Source: Kitasatospora griseola
Lineage (GTDB): Bacteria > Actinomycetota > Actinomycetes > Streptomycetales > Streptomycetaceae
Assembly: GCF_014648555.1 (NCBI RefSeq)
Contig: NZ_BMRI01000010.1
Location: forward strand, 67,670-131,669
Reading direction: 5' to 3'
Length of the DNA stretch: 64,000 bases
Position 1 is the stretch's first letter. Each line of letters starts with the position of its first letter. Position numbers and translations under genes: made by a program. The notes beneath the pieces were generated by a model that saw only the letters and a list, made by a program, of their open reading frames with translations, was not told the DNA's origin and did not search any database. Shown here in pieces: positions 16,580 to 24,800 of the stretch.

Positions 16580-17902
16580 TCAGCGCTTGCGCAGGACCGC
16601 GGCGGCCAGGGCCAGGGAGGCGGTGGCGGCGAGGAGGGCGAAGGCGGTGACGGCGGGGAGCAGGCCGTAGGCGCGGGTGAGGGCGCCGACGGCGATGATC
16701 GGGGCGGAGGAGCCGAGGTAGACGATCACCCACAGGGTGGAGAGCGCGCTGCCGCGGCGGGCCGGGTCGAGGGCGGCGACGGTGGTGGTGAACAGGGAGC
16801 GGAAGGCGATGCCCTGGGAGACGCCGGCGACCACGCTGCCGATGAAGAGCAGTGCGGGGGTGCCGGTGGCGGTGGCCGCGGTGAGCAGGCCGAGGCCGGC
16901 GGCGAGGCCGATCAGGCCGGCGGCGACCACGACGCGGTCGGAGGTCGGCGGGACCAGCAGCTGGGCGGCCGCGGAGGAGCCGAGCAGCAGGGCCGCGACG
17001 GCGGCGCCCGCCATCCGGGACTCGGTGTGCAGCAGGGTGCCGGCGAACGCCGGGGCGAGGGCCAGGTAGACGCCGAAGACCGCGTACGAGACGAAGCCCG
17101 CGCCGGAGGCGAGGAGGAATTCGCGGCGGCCCGAGCGGGGCAGCCGCAGCCGCTGCGGGCGCAGGTGCGCGGGCGTGGTGATGCGCGGCGGGGAGGCCGG
17201 CGGACGGACCGAGCCGGGCATCCGCGGGTGCACCAGGGCGAGGGGCACGCACAGGGCGAGCAGCGCGACGGCGTGCGCCAGGAACAGGCCGGGCAGCGGG
17301 TTCGCACCCGAGGCCATGGCCGCGCCGACCAGCGGGCCGAGGGCGACGCCGCCCGCCGAGCAGGCCAGCGTGAGCTTGGCGGCCAGGGTCGGCCGGTCCG
17401 GCAGCAGGTCGCCGAGGGCGGCGCCCGCCGCGCCGGTGGACAGGCCGACCGCGATGCCCTGGACGGCGCGTCCGGCGGCCAGCTGCCAGAACGAGTCGGC
17501 GGTGGCGAAGACGGCGTCGCCGGCGGCGGAGAGTGCCACCGCGGGCAGGATCAGCGCGCGTCGCCCCAGGTGGTCGGACCAGTGGCCGACCGCGGCCAGC
17601 ACCGGCACCAGGGCGAACACGTAGACCGTGAAGAGGATCGTGGTGTCGAGCGGGGTCAGGCCGAGCCGCTGCTGGAGCGTCGGGTAGAGCGGCGTGACCA
17701 GGTTGGCGCCGATCAGCATCAGCAGCAGGGCGGCGGCCACCAGGCCGACGCGGATGCCGCGCAGCGCGTTCCAGCGGCTGATCGCGGAGAGCTGGAGCTG
17801 CGCCCGCGGGGCGAGTTCCAGGGGAAGCAGGGCCTCCGACAGTCGGCGGCCGGCGTACTGAGCGGTGCTCAGGCCGGGGCCGGCGGGGGAGAGGTCCGCC
17901 AT
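16580..17902 (-). CDS. Major facilitator superfamily exporter
   Basis: Membrane transporter of 440 residues with twelve predicted helices. The MFS A-motif is GHWSDHLGRRALILP near residue 107. A central cytoplasmic loop rich in Pro/Arg (about 232-263) separates the two halves, and SDRVVVAAG near 325 is the second-half equivalent. Drug:H+ antiporter (12-helix DHA1) type is likely; substrate unknown. The ATG at 17902 has AGGAG 13 nt upstream. Upstream open sequence continues far into the next genes on the other strand but is not coding. Confidence 0.88.
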   Translation of the reverse strand: MADLSPAGPGLSTAQYAGRRLSEALLPLELAPRAQLQLSAISRWNALRGIRVGLVAAALLLMLIGANLVTPLYPTLQQRLGLTPLDTTILFTVYVFALVPVLAAVGHWSDHLGRRALILPAVALSAAGDAVFATADSFWQLAAGRAVQGIAVGLSTGAAGAALGDLLPDRPTLAAKLTLACSAGGVALGPLVGAAMASGANPLPGLFLAHAVALLALCVPLALVHPRMPGSVRPPASPPRITTPAHLRPQRLRLPRSGRREFLLASGAGFVSYAVFGVYLALAPAFAGTLLHTESRMAGAAVAALLLGSSAAAQLLVPPTSDRVVVAAGLIGLAAGLGLLTAATATGTPALLFIGSVVAGVSQGIAFRSLFTTTVAALDPARRGSALSTLWVIVYLGSSAPIIAVGALTRAYGLLPAVTAFALLAATASLALAAAVLRKR

Positions 17903-18259
17903 GGCAGGGGTCTCCTGTGGCCGGGCGCCGCCGGGTGCGACCAGGCCGGGAGTGGTGGCATGGCGGCAGGGCCCGGACGGTGCGGGTGTGCGCATGAAAG
18001 GGGATCGGAGCCTCGTCGCTCCGGGGGCGCACGCGCGGGGGTGTGCGCGGTGCCCTCCGAAGGATACGTGCACCCGGGTACTCGTTCGGCCGCACCGTCC
18101 CACTCGTTCGGGGGGACGCCCGCGCAGGTCACGCGTTCGGTGAGGGCTGCCGATACGCTGGGTTGACGGGCCGACACACCGGCCCGCGCCGCCGGGGCCC
18201 GCCGGGTTGCCCGTCGGGCGGCGGTGTCCTCCGAACGAACCTGCGGGAGATCGCGCGCG
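17903..18259. promoter_or_regulatory. Divergent promoter region with three ACTCGTTCGG-type repeats
   Basis: This 357-base gap separates the MFS gene from the 530-residue gene. Two exact copies of ACTCGTTCGG (18080-18089 and 18102-18111) lie 22 bp apart, and a third copy with one change, ACGCGTTCGG, is at 18131-18140. A TACGCT hexamer (18155-18160) after the third copy could be a -10 element for the rightward gene. The spacing of two helical turns suggests a protein binding site; the protein is not identified. Confidence 0.4.
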
Positions 18260-19852
18260 ATGGCCGGACGAAGCCGGAACACCCCTGAGCAGCAGCCGTC
18301 CGACGCCGAGGGCCTGCTGCCCGCCGACTACGACCTTGCGGAGCTGTACGGCTCGCAGAGCGGCGACGAGGACCCCGACGACACCGCGGTGCTGGTCCCG
18401 CCGATCGTGCTGCCCGCGGACCGCGAACTCGCCGACGCGGCGCTCGCCGTCCCGCTGATCGCCCGGGTGGTCGCGCTGGGCCGCTGGGTCGACCCGCACC
18501 GCGACGTCGACGAGCACGGCGACCTCGGCCCGGAGGACCGCGTCCGGGCGGCCCGGATGCTCGGCATCGAGGACCCGGACGAGGAGGACGTGGTCGAGGC
18601 GATGCGCGCCTGGGCGCTGGCCTGCGACCTCGGCGTGGTGGAGACCGGCACCACCGAGGGCGGCACCCACATCGCCGTCCCCGGCCCCGACCTGCCGGCC
18701 GTCGAGGCCGGCGACCCGGAGGCCGTGCTCGGCCTGTGGTTCGAGGCCGCCGAGCTGGTCCGCGAGCTCGCCGCCGAGGCCGAGTCGGTGGACCCGGAGG
18801 TGGTCGAGGGCAGCGAGCGCGACGATCCCGAGGGACTGGCCGAGGTGGAGGACGCCCGGGACCAGGCCGCCGAGATCCTCGACGAGGCGCTGCACGTGCT
18901 GTACGAGGCCACCGCGTTCGCCGAGCCCGGCGCCGAGACCGTGCCGCTCGGCGTGCTGGCCGCGCTGCTGGTCGTCCCCGAGGGCGAGGAGCCCGACGAG
19001 GAGATGCTCGGCGAGATCACCGACCTGATGGTCGTCCTCGACCCGATGCTGGGCGACCTCGCCGAACTCGGCCTGGTCGAGCACACCCCGATCGACCCCG
19101 AGCTCTTCGAGGAGGAGGACGACGCGACCGCGGCCGCCGGGGCCGTCGACACCGACCACCCGCTGACCGACGAGGACGCCGCCCGCTTCGGCACCGTCCG
19201 GCTCACCCCGCTCGGCCAGTACGCGGTGCGCGAGTGGCTGATCGCCGACGGCTTCGACGCCCCGCTGGTCGGCGACCTCGCCGAGCTCGACGGCCCCGCC
19301 CTGCTGCGCACCCTCGCCGAGAACGGCGCCCGGCTCGCCGAGCCCGAGCTGAAGGCCTGGCTGGCCGCCCGGGAGGACGCCGTCGGCGCCGCCCGCGAGC
19401 TGCTGTCCGGCGGTCGGGGCCGCGACGTGCAGTCGCCGGTGCGCCGCTACTACTGCGGGATCGCGCTCGGCGACCTCGGCGCGGCCGCCGTCCCCGCCGT
19501 CCGGGAGGTCGTCGACGACCCCGAGCTCGGCGGCCTGGCCCGGGAGTGGCTGCGGGCCCGCGACGAGGACGTGGAGGCCGCCGAACGCTCCGTCGCGCTG
19601 TGGCGGGTGGTCGACTCGGTGGCCGCCGTGCTGCTGCTCACCGCCGGCGAGGGCGGCCGCCTGCAGGCGCTGGTCGCCGACCTGCCGGTCACCGACAACC
19701 CGGCCAGCTACTTCGGCGAGGTGTGGCGGGTGCCGCACCCGCTGACCGTCGAGGTGCTGGAGGTCGTCGGCGCGCTCCACCTGGACCGCAAGGTCGCCAA
19801 GGAGGCGCGGCGGGCCGCGATCAAGGCCCGTTCGCTGCGCGCGCAGGGCTGA
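18260..19852 (+). CDS. Large acidic conserved protein of unknown function
   Basis: Soluble 530-residue protein, strongly acidic in the first 310 residues, with runs such as EDPDEEDVVEAMRAWALA near 110 and FEEEDDATAAAG near 285. There is no signal peptide or membrane helix. The segment from about residue 310 (TVRLTPLGQYAVREWLIADG) looks like a winged-helix tail followed by an alpha-helical, HEAT-like C-terminus (DAVGAARELLSGGRGRDVQS onwards). The ATG has GGGAGA 10 nt upstream. The long, regularly coded frame and streptomycete-typical composition support a real gene, but I recognise no family and assign no role. Confidence 0.75.
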   Translation: MAGRSRNTPEQQPSDAEGLLPADYDLAELYGSQSGDEDPDDTAVLVPPIVLPADRELADAALAVPLIARVVALGRWVDPHRDVDEHGDLGPEDRVRAARMLGIEDPDEEDVVEAMRAWALACDLGVVETGTTEGGTHIAVPGPDLPAVEAGDPEAVLGLWFEAAELVRELAAEAESVDPEVVEGSERDDPEGLAEVEDARDQAAEILDEALHVLYEATAFAEPGAETVPLGVLAALLVVPEGEEPDEEMLGEITDLMVVLDPMLGDLAELGLVEHTPIDPELFEEEDDATAAAGAVDTDHPLTDEDAARFGTVRLTPLGQYAVREWLIADGFDAPLVGDLAELDGPALLRTLAENGARLAEPELKAWLAAREDAVGAARELLSGGRGRDVQSPVRRYYCGIALGDLGAAAVPAVREVVDDPELGGLAREWLRARDEDVEAAERSVALWRVVDSVAAVLLLTAGEGGRLQALVADLPVTDNPASYFGEVWRVPHPLTVEVLEVVGALHLDRKVAKEARRAAIKARSLRAQG

Positions 19853-20029
19853 CGGCAACCGGGGCGCGCCCTCGCCGCGTCCACCTGTCGGAAGACCGCC
19901 GAAGAGCTGATGGATCGACAGGTTCCCAGGGCCGTATGGTGGGGCGACGCCGGGCCCGCCCGGTGGCAGGACGCGCCGGGCCCGCCCGGCGGGAGGACGG
20001 TGTGGCGAGTGCCGGGGGTGCGGCGAGGG

Positions 20030-21136
20030 ATGAAGAGGCAGCACGCGAGCGGGCCGTGGGAGATCGAGGAGGTCTACGCGGACCAGGAGGCGTACAGCCG
20101 GCGGGTGATGGCCGCGGCCGGGTTCCCGGTGTTCGGCTGGGAGCACCGCGCCGGCGGCCTGCCCGGGCGGGACGTGCTCGCCGAGTTCGGCGTCAACAAC
20201 GGCGAACTCGGCTGGGTGGAGGTTCGTTCGGGCGACTGGAACTCGGCCGACGGCCCGTACGTGACCGTCCGCACCTACTGCCCCGACGCGGAGCTCACCG
20301 AGCCGCTGCCCGACCTGGAGGACGTGGTCGAGGACGAGCGCGACCGGGTGTACGAGCACCTCGGCATCGACGAGGGCGACACCCCCGGCGGCGTCCGGGC
20401 GCTGCGCGAGTGGATCACCGTGGACGGCGACCCGCGGGCCCTGCAGATCCACGAGGACCGCCGCCCCGGCGCCGGCACCGTCTGGGCCGGCCGGCTGTGG
20501 ATGGACGGCGCGACCGTCACCGTCACCGGACGCGGCGTGCCGCCCGGCGCGATCGAACTGCGCCGGATCGCCGACTTCGAGCAGTACATCATCGGCCGCA
20601 CCGCGCTGATGCGGACCCTGGCTGCCCGTCAGCCCGCCGCACCCGCGCCGGTACCCGAGCCGACCCCCGGTGAACTCGGCCTGCGCGCCCACCGCGAACT
20701 CGTCGAGCAGGGCATCGCCCGGGCCACCGCGATGGCGGCCCAGCTGCGGGCCGGCCGCTCCGCCCGGCTGCCCCGGCACCTGCGCGGCGAGGACCGCAGG
20801 ATCCGCTGGGAGAGCACGGTGCGCCAGCAGATGTGGCTCGCCTCGGAGACCCAGGACGAGGCGGACGTCGCCGTCACCTCGATGGTCAACCACCTCGGCC
20901 GGCTCGCCCACCACGTGGACTGGCTGACCGGCACCGCGGAGGGCGCGGCGGCCGTCGAGGAGGTGGTGCGGTACACCGTGTTCGCCAGCGAGGTGCCGAG
21001 CCTGCCCGCGCAGCGGGCCTGGGAACGGCTGTGGGCGGGCGGCACCCCGGAACTGCCGTCCGGCACCGAGGAGGCCTGGCTGACGGCGTGGGAGCAGTGG
21101 CGGATCGAGCGCACCCAGCACCGCGGCCAGCGGTAA
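20030..21136 (+). CDS. Hypothetical protein, unknown function
   Basis: Product of 368 residues if the ATG at 20030 is used. A GTG at 20009 with GGGAGG 12 nt upstream is the main alternative and adds seven residues. The N-terminal half (WEIEEVYADQEAYSRRVMAA, then GWVEVRSGDWNSADGPYVTV) is beta-rich. A Pro-rich linker (APAPVPEPTPGELG near 205) joins it to an alpha-helical C-terminal domain (HRELVEQGIARATAMAAQL onwards). No catalytic motif or export signal seen. It stands alone between the acidic protein gene and the PhoX gene. Confidence 0.65.
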   Translation: MKRQHASGPWEIEEVYADQEAYSRRVMAAAGFPVFGWEHRAGGLPGRDVLAEFGVNNGELGWVEVRSGDWNSADGPYVTVRTYCPDAELTEPLPDLEDVVEDERDRVYEHLGIDEGDTPGGVRALREWITVDGDPRALQIHEDRRPGAGTVWAGRLWMDGATVTVTGRGVPPGAIELRRIADFEQYIIGRTALMRTLAARQPAAPAPVPEPTPGELGLRAHRELVEQGIARATAMAAQLRAGRSARLPRHLRGEDRRIRWESTVRQQMWLASETQDEADVAVTSMVNHLGRLAHHVDWLTGTAEGAAAVEEVVRYTVFASEVPSLPAQRAWERLWAGGTPELPSGTEEAWLTAWEQWRIERTQHRGQR

Positions 21137-21205
21137 AGCACCGGTCATGCGGCGGTCCCCGGTTGGTAAAACGGTCGGGCAATCGGCGCATTGACGCAGC
21201 GTCGG

Positions 21206-21227
21206 GTTCACGTCCGGTTCATGCGCG
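21206..21227 (+). promoter_or_regulatory. PHO box (PhoP-binding direct repeats) upstream of phoX-type gene
   Basis: Two adjacent 11-base direct repeat units, GTTCACGTCCG (21206-21216) and GTTCATGCGCG (21217-21227), match the streptomycete PhoP unit G(G/T)TCAYYYR(G/C)G at 9 and 10 of 11 positions. They end 53 nt before the phosphatase start, the usual place for PhoR-PhoP activation under phosphate limitation. Confidence 0.8.
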
Positions 21228-21280
21228 GCCCGGACTCTGACGGTCACCGATCCGCACCCTCCCCCTCAGGAGTGACCGTC

Positions 21281-22774
21281 ATGTCGCTGTCCCGCCGGGA
21301 CTTCGTGAACCGTTCGACCGTGCTCGGCGCAGGCGTGCTGATCGCCGGCAGCGCCGAGGTGCTCGCCACCGCCCCCGGGGCGATCGCCGCCCCGGAAGGC
21401 GGCGAGGCCGCCCTCGCCAAGGGCGGGCACACCGCGGTCGGCTACGGCGAGCTGGTGTCCGACCCCGAGGGCATCCTGGCGCTGCCGAAGGGCTTCTCGT
21501 ACGAGATCATCACCCGGACCGGCACCACCACCCTCGTCACCGGCGAGAGCACCCCCAGCAACCACGACGGCACCGCCGCGTTCGAGGGCCGCCACGGGGC
21601 GACCCTGCTGGTCAACAACCACGAGCTGGCCGGGGCGCGAGCCAAGTGGCCGCACCCCGTGCCGCTGCTGGAGGGCCACGTCTACGACCCGGCCGCGGCC
21701 GGCGGCTGCACGGTCGTCGAGGTGTCCGGGCACGGGCGCGGGCACGACGACGAGCGGGGCAAGGGCCGCGGGCACGGGCACGGCAGGCGGAAGGTCCGGG
21801 AGTGGGTCGGCATCGCCGGCACCGCCACCAACTGCGCCGGTGGCGCCACCCCGTGGAACACCTGGCTGACCTGCGAGGAGACCGAGGACAAGGCCGGCAC
21901 CAACGGCTTCACCAAGGACCACGGCTACGTCTTCGAGGTCGACCCGCACGACCAGGACGCCAACCGGAACCCGCAGCCGATCAAGGCCTTCGGCCGGTTC
22001 GCGCACGAGGCCGTCGTCATCGACGAGAAGCGCGGCCACGCCTACCTCACCGAGGACGCCGCCAAGCCCAACGGCCTCTTCTACCGCTGGACCCCGCCGG
22101 CCGGCTTCAAGCACGGCAAGGGCAAGCTGCGGACGCTGGCCGCCGACGCGGGCGTCCTGGAGGCCCTGAAGGCGTTCGACTCCCAGGGCAAGCTGGTCGA
22201 CGACCTGTCCCGGGCCACCAAGCCCGGCACCACGTACGGCGCGGACTGGGTCAAGGTCGCGGACCGGGACGCCCGGACCACCTCGATCCGCAAGCAGTTC
22301 AAGGACGGCGAGGTCACCCGGGCCCGCAAGCTCGAAGGCATGTGGTGGGGCGACGGCGGCATCTACTTCGTCTCCTCCTTCGCCCGCGAGGAGTCGCCGC
22401 TGCAGCACGACGGCCAGGTCTGGTTCTACAACCCGGTCCGGCGGACGCTGACCCTGAAGGTCATCCTCGGCGTCAACGCGGACGTCTGGACCGACAAGGG
22501 CAACTTCGACGGCCCCGACAACATCACCGTCTCGCCCCACGGCGGCCTGATCATCGCCGAGGACGGCAACGGGCTGCAGCACCTGTTCGGCACCACGACG
22601 GAGGGGCGGACGTACGCGCTGGCGCGCAACGAGCTGAACCTCGGGACGGCGGAGGCGCCGGAGTTCAGCGAGTTCACGGGCGTGACGTTCTCGCACGACG
22701 GGCGGACGCTGTTCGCGAACATCCAGGAGCCGGGGATCATGCTGGCGATCACGGGGCCGTGGCACCGGATGTGA
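21281..22774 (+). CDS. phoX: Tat-exported PhoX-family (DUF839) phosphatase-like protein
   Basis: Extracellular protein of 497 residues. The start SRRDFVNRS is a twin-arginine signal followed by a hydrophobic core and a cleavage region near APGAIAA (about residue 38). PhoX/DUF839 motifs include LLVNNHELAG near 110, TWLTCEETED near 198, YVFEVDPHD near 218, EAVVIDEKRGHAYLTED near 242, and GPDNITVSPHGGLIIAEDG near 412. Family members are Ca/Fe-dependent phosphatases that release phosphate from organic esters. A Gly/His/Arg-rich insertion (about 150-170) is unusual. ATG 21281 has CAGGAG. Regulation by PhoP is indicated by the PHO box upstream. Confidence 0.85.
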   Translation: MSLSRRDFVNRSTVLGAGVLIAGSAEVLATAPGAIAAPEGGEAALAKGGHTAVGYGELVSDPEGILALPKGFSYEIITRTGTTTLVTGESTPSNHDGTAAFEGRHGATLLVNNHELAGARAKWPHPVPLLEGHVYDPAAAGGCTVVEVSGHGRGHDDERGKGRGHGHGRRKVREWVGIAGTATNCAGGATPWNTWLTCEETEDKAGTNGFTKDHGYVFEVDPHDQDANRNPQPIKAFGRFAHEAVVIDEKRGHAYLTEDAAKPNGLFYRWTPPAGFKHGKGKLRTLAADAGVLEALKAFDSQGKLVDDLSRATKPGTTYGADWVKVADRDARTTSIRKQFKDGEVTRARKLEGMWWGDGGIYFVSSFAREESPLQHDGQVWFYNPVRRTLTLKVILGVNADVWTDKGNFDGPDNITVSPHGGLIIAEDGNGLQHLFGTTTEGRTYALARNELNLGTAEAPEFSEFTGVTFSHDGRTLFANIQEPGIMLAITGPWHRM

Positions 22775-22790
22775 CACGCGGCCAGGTCGG

Positions 22791-22831
22791 GGTCCGCCCG
22801 GGGAGGGGTGTTGCTCTCCCTCGGGCGGACC
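22791..22831 (+). terminator. Terminator of the phoX-type gene
   Basis: An inverted repeat with a 10-bp outer stem (22791-22800 with 22822-22831), continued by an imperfect GGAG/CTCC part, surrounds a short loop. It starts 16 nt after the stop. Confidence 0.75.
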
Positions 22832-22863
22832 TTGCCGTTGGAGGGTGGTTGCTCGCGCAGTTC

Positions 22864-22887
22864 CCCGCGCCCCTGTCGGGGCGCGGG
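22864..22887. repeat. Streptomycete intergenic palindrome (CCCGCGCCCC hairpin)
   Basis: A 10-bp perfect stem (22864-22873 with 22878-22887) and 4-nt loop is preceded by GCGCAGTT and followed by GACTTCTG. The same framework, in a diverged form, occurs at 46741-46775. Elements of this form are common between genes in streptomycete chromosomes. It lies between convergent genes and can also act as a terminator for the PucR-type gene. Confidence 0.6.
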
Positions 22888-22922
22888 ACTTCTGTGGGGA
22901 GGAGAGTTCGGCCTGCGGCCGG

Positions 22923-24518
22923 TCAGGATTCGGTGAGCCTCAACTGGAGCATGGCCAGGAGGCGTTGCTGAGGTTGGGCCAGGTCGAGGCCGGTCAGCTG
23001 TTCGGCTCTTCGGACCCGGTACCTCAAGGTGTTGGGGTGGATGTGGAGGGCGTCGGCCGCGGTGCGGACTTCGCCGAGGGCGTCGAGGTAGGCGAGGACG
23101 GATTCGGCGAGGCGGGTGTGGTGGCGGGCGTCGTAGGTGGTGAGGGCGGTGAGGCGGGGGTCGCGGAGTTCGGGGCGGTCGTGGAGGAGGGCGAGGACCT
23201 CGGAGACCAGGACCTCGGCCTGGACGTCGTGCAGGGCGGCGACGTCCGGGACGACGCCGCCGCGGCCCATCGCGTCGAGGATGCGGTCGGCCTGGGCGCG
23301 GGAGGCGGGGACGTCGGTGAGGGCGGGGACGGTGGGGCCGATGGCGGCGCGGAGCGGGATGGCGAGGTGGGTGCGGGCGGCGTCGACGGTCTCCTGGGCC
23401 CAGTCGCGGAGGGTGGCCTGGGGGAGGCCAGGCGGGAGTTCGGGGAGCAGGACGTAGATGCGGGAGTCGACCGGGGCGAGCAGGGCGCCGCGGTGGCGGG
23501 CGGCGGTGTGGACGGAGATCAGGCCGGTGACTTCGTCGCGGGAGAGTTCGGCGTCGCGTTCGGCGGTGGCGGCCGGGGCGTAGGCCAGGACGGTGGCGGG
23601 GCGGCGCAGGTCGAGGCCGAGGTGGGTGGCGAGCGACTGGGGGCCGGTGGAGCCTTCGAGCAGGCCGGTGAGCAGGGTCTGGGTGAGTCGGGCGTCGGCG
23701 GACAACTCGCGGCGGCGGCGCACCAGTTGGCCGGCGGCGACGCGGGCGGCGCCGACCAGAGCGCGGTCGGCGGTGGGGGTGAGCGGGCGGGCGCCCTCCT
23801 GGACCCAGATGGTGCCGAGGGGCTGCGCGCCGGAGCGGATCGCGATGGCGAGGCGGCGGCGGATGCCGAGTTCGGGGTGGGCGGCGATCTCGATCGCGCC
23901 GTCGGAGCCGCGCAGGTGGGAGAAGACGCCCCATTCGCGGAGCTTGGCGAGGTACGGCTCGGGCCCCTGGCGGCCCAGGATGGAGAGCCGGCGCAGGTCG
24001 TCGACCTCGTCGGAGTCGGAGGTCCGGGAGTAGGCGAGCACCCGGCTGGAGGTGTCCTCGATGGAGACGATGCCGCCGGTGAGGACGGCCACGGTCTGGG
24101 CGAGCGTGAACAGGTCGCCGGTGTCGGCCTCGCCGGGTTCGGCGCTGTCCGGGCCGGTGAGCAGGGTGCGGGCGAGCGAGTCGAGGTGTTCCCAACGGGT
24201 TTCGCGGCGCACCGACAGCAGGGCGACGCCGGCTTCGGTGGCGGCCTCGCGCAGGGCGTCGGCCTGGCCCGGGCCGTCGAGTTTGACGGCGACGGCGGCG
24301 GCCCGGGCGCGGCCGGCGGCCCGCAGGGCGGGGAGGGCGGCGCGGCCGCGGGCGCCGATGGCGAGGACGAGTTCGCCGGGGGCGGCGGTCGGCGGGTCCT
24401 CCGGGTCGAGGATGGCGACGTGGCGGACCGGGACGTCCAGGCCGGCGGGCGCGGCCTGGAGTTCGACCAGGGGTTCGCCGAGCGACATCAGCAGCTGGCG
24501 CAGCGGCAGGCCGTTCAT
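22923..24518 (-). CDS. PucR-family transcriptional regulator, probable proline-utilisation activator
   Basis: Regulator of 531 residues with an N-terminal PucR ligand/NTPase-like region (about 1-125: LVLAIGARGRAALPALR), a central GAF/GGDEF-like CdaR region (about 250-400), and the C-terminal PucR helix-turn-helix: ESVLAYLDALGEVRTAADAL, then HIHPNTLRYRVRRAEQLTGL near 500. It is divergent from the P5C dehydrogenase gene with 282 bp between, and its position next to both proline-degradation genes is the basis for the proposed role. ATG 24518 is chosen by family length; the preceding frame is repetitive and non-coding in character. Confidence 0.85.
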   Translation of the reverse strand: MNGLPLRQLLMSLGEPLVELQAAPAGLDVPVRHVAILDPEDPPTAAPGELVLAIGARGRAALPALRAAGRARAAAVAVKLDGPGQADALREAATEAGVALLSVRRETRWEHLDSLARTLLTGPDSAEPGEADTGDLFTLAQTVAVLTGGIVSIEDTSSRVLAYSRTSDSDEVDDLRRLSILGRQGPEPYLAKLREWGVFSHLRGSDGAIEIAAHPELGIRRRLAIAIRSGAQPLGTIWVQEGARPLTPTADRALVGAARVAAGQLVRRRRELSADARLTQTLLTGLLEGSTGPQSLATHLGLDLRRPATVLAYAPAATAERDAELSRDEVTGLISVHTAARHRGALLAPVDSRIYVLLPELPPGLPQATLRDWAQETVDAARTHLAIPLRAAIGPTVPALTDVPASRAQADRILDAMGRGGVVPDVAALHDVQAEVLVSEVLALLHDRPELRDPRLTALTTYDARHHTRLAESVLAYLDALGEVRTAADALHIHPNTLRYRVRRAEQLTGLDLAQPQQRLLAMLQLRLTES

Positions 24519-24704
24519 GTGCGGGTCCTTCGTCCGGGCTTCGTCGGTCGTCGTCGGGCTTCGCCGGTCCTCGCCGGTCTTCGTCGGGTCGGACAACATC
24601 CCGGGCACGAGTTTAGTGAACCGGACAGGTTCGGGCGGCCGTGACCGGGACGTGACGCTGTTCGTCCGGGCGGACAACGGCGAGCGGGGGACTTTGGCGG
24701 CGCG

Positions 24705-24717
24705 GCCAACAGTTGGC
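24705..24717. promoter_or_regulatory. GCCAAC-A-GTTGGC palindrome in the put promoter region
   Basis: A perfect 13-base palindrome lies 84 nt upstream of the P5C dehydrogenase start and just upstream of a TAGCGT hexamer (24733-24738) that could be its -10. It is the best operator candidate for the divergent PucR-type regulator. This is inferred from position and symmetry. Confidence 0.45.
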
Positions 24718-24800
24718 GGCGGGAACGGGGAATAGCGTTCGTCTCACGACCGACGTGCGAACCCCGTCGGAGTCCCATGACGAGAAGGAGAGCGTGCGCC

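Noticed and set aside
17903..21247. Long minus-strand open frame continuing upstream of the MFS gene
   Set aside because: It lies opposite two well-coded plus-strand genes, has repetitive Gly/Arg/Val composition and no domain; it is the antisense frame of high-GC coding DNA.
24705..24717. Possible fourth member of the GTTG-N6-CAAC family in the put promoter
   Set aside because: The half-sites are in the opposite order and spaced by one base (CCAAC-A-GTTGG), so it is a different motif.
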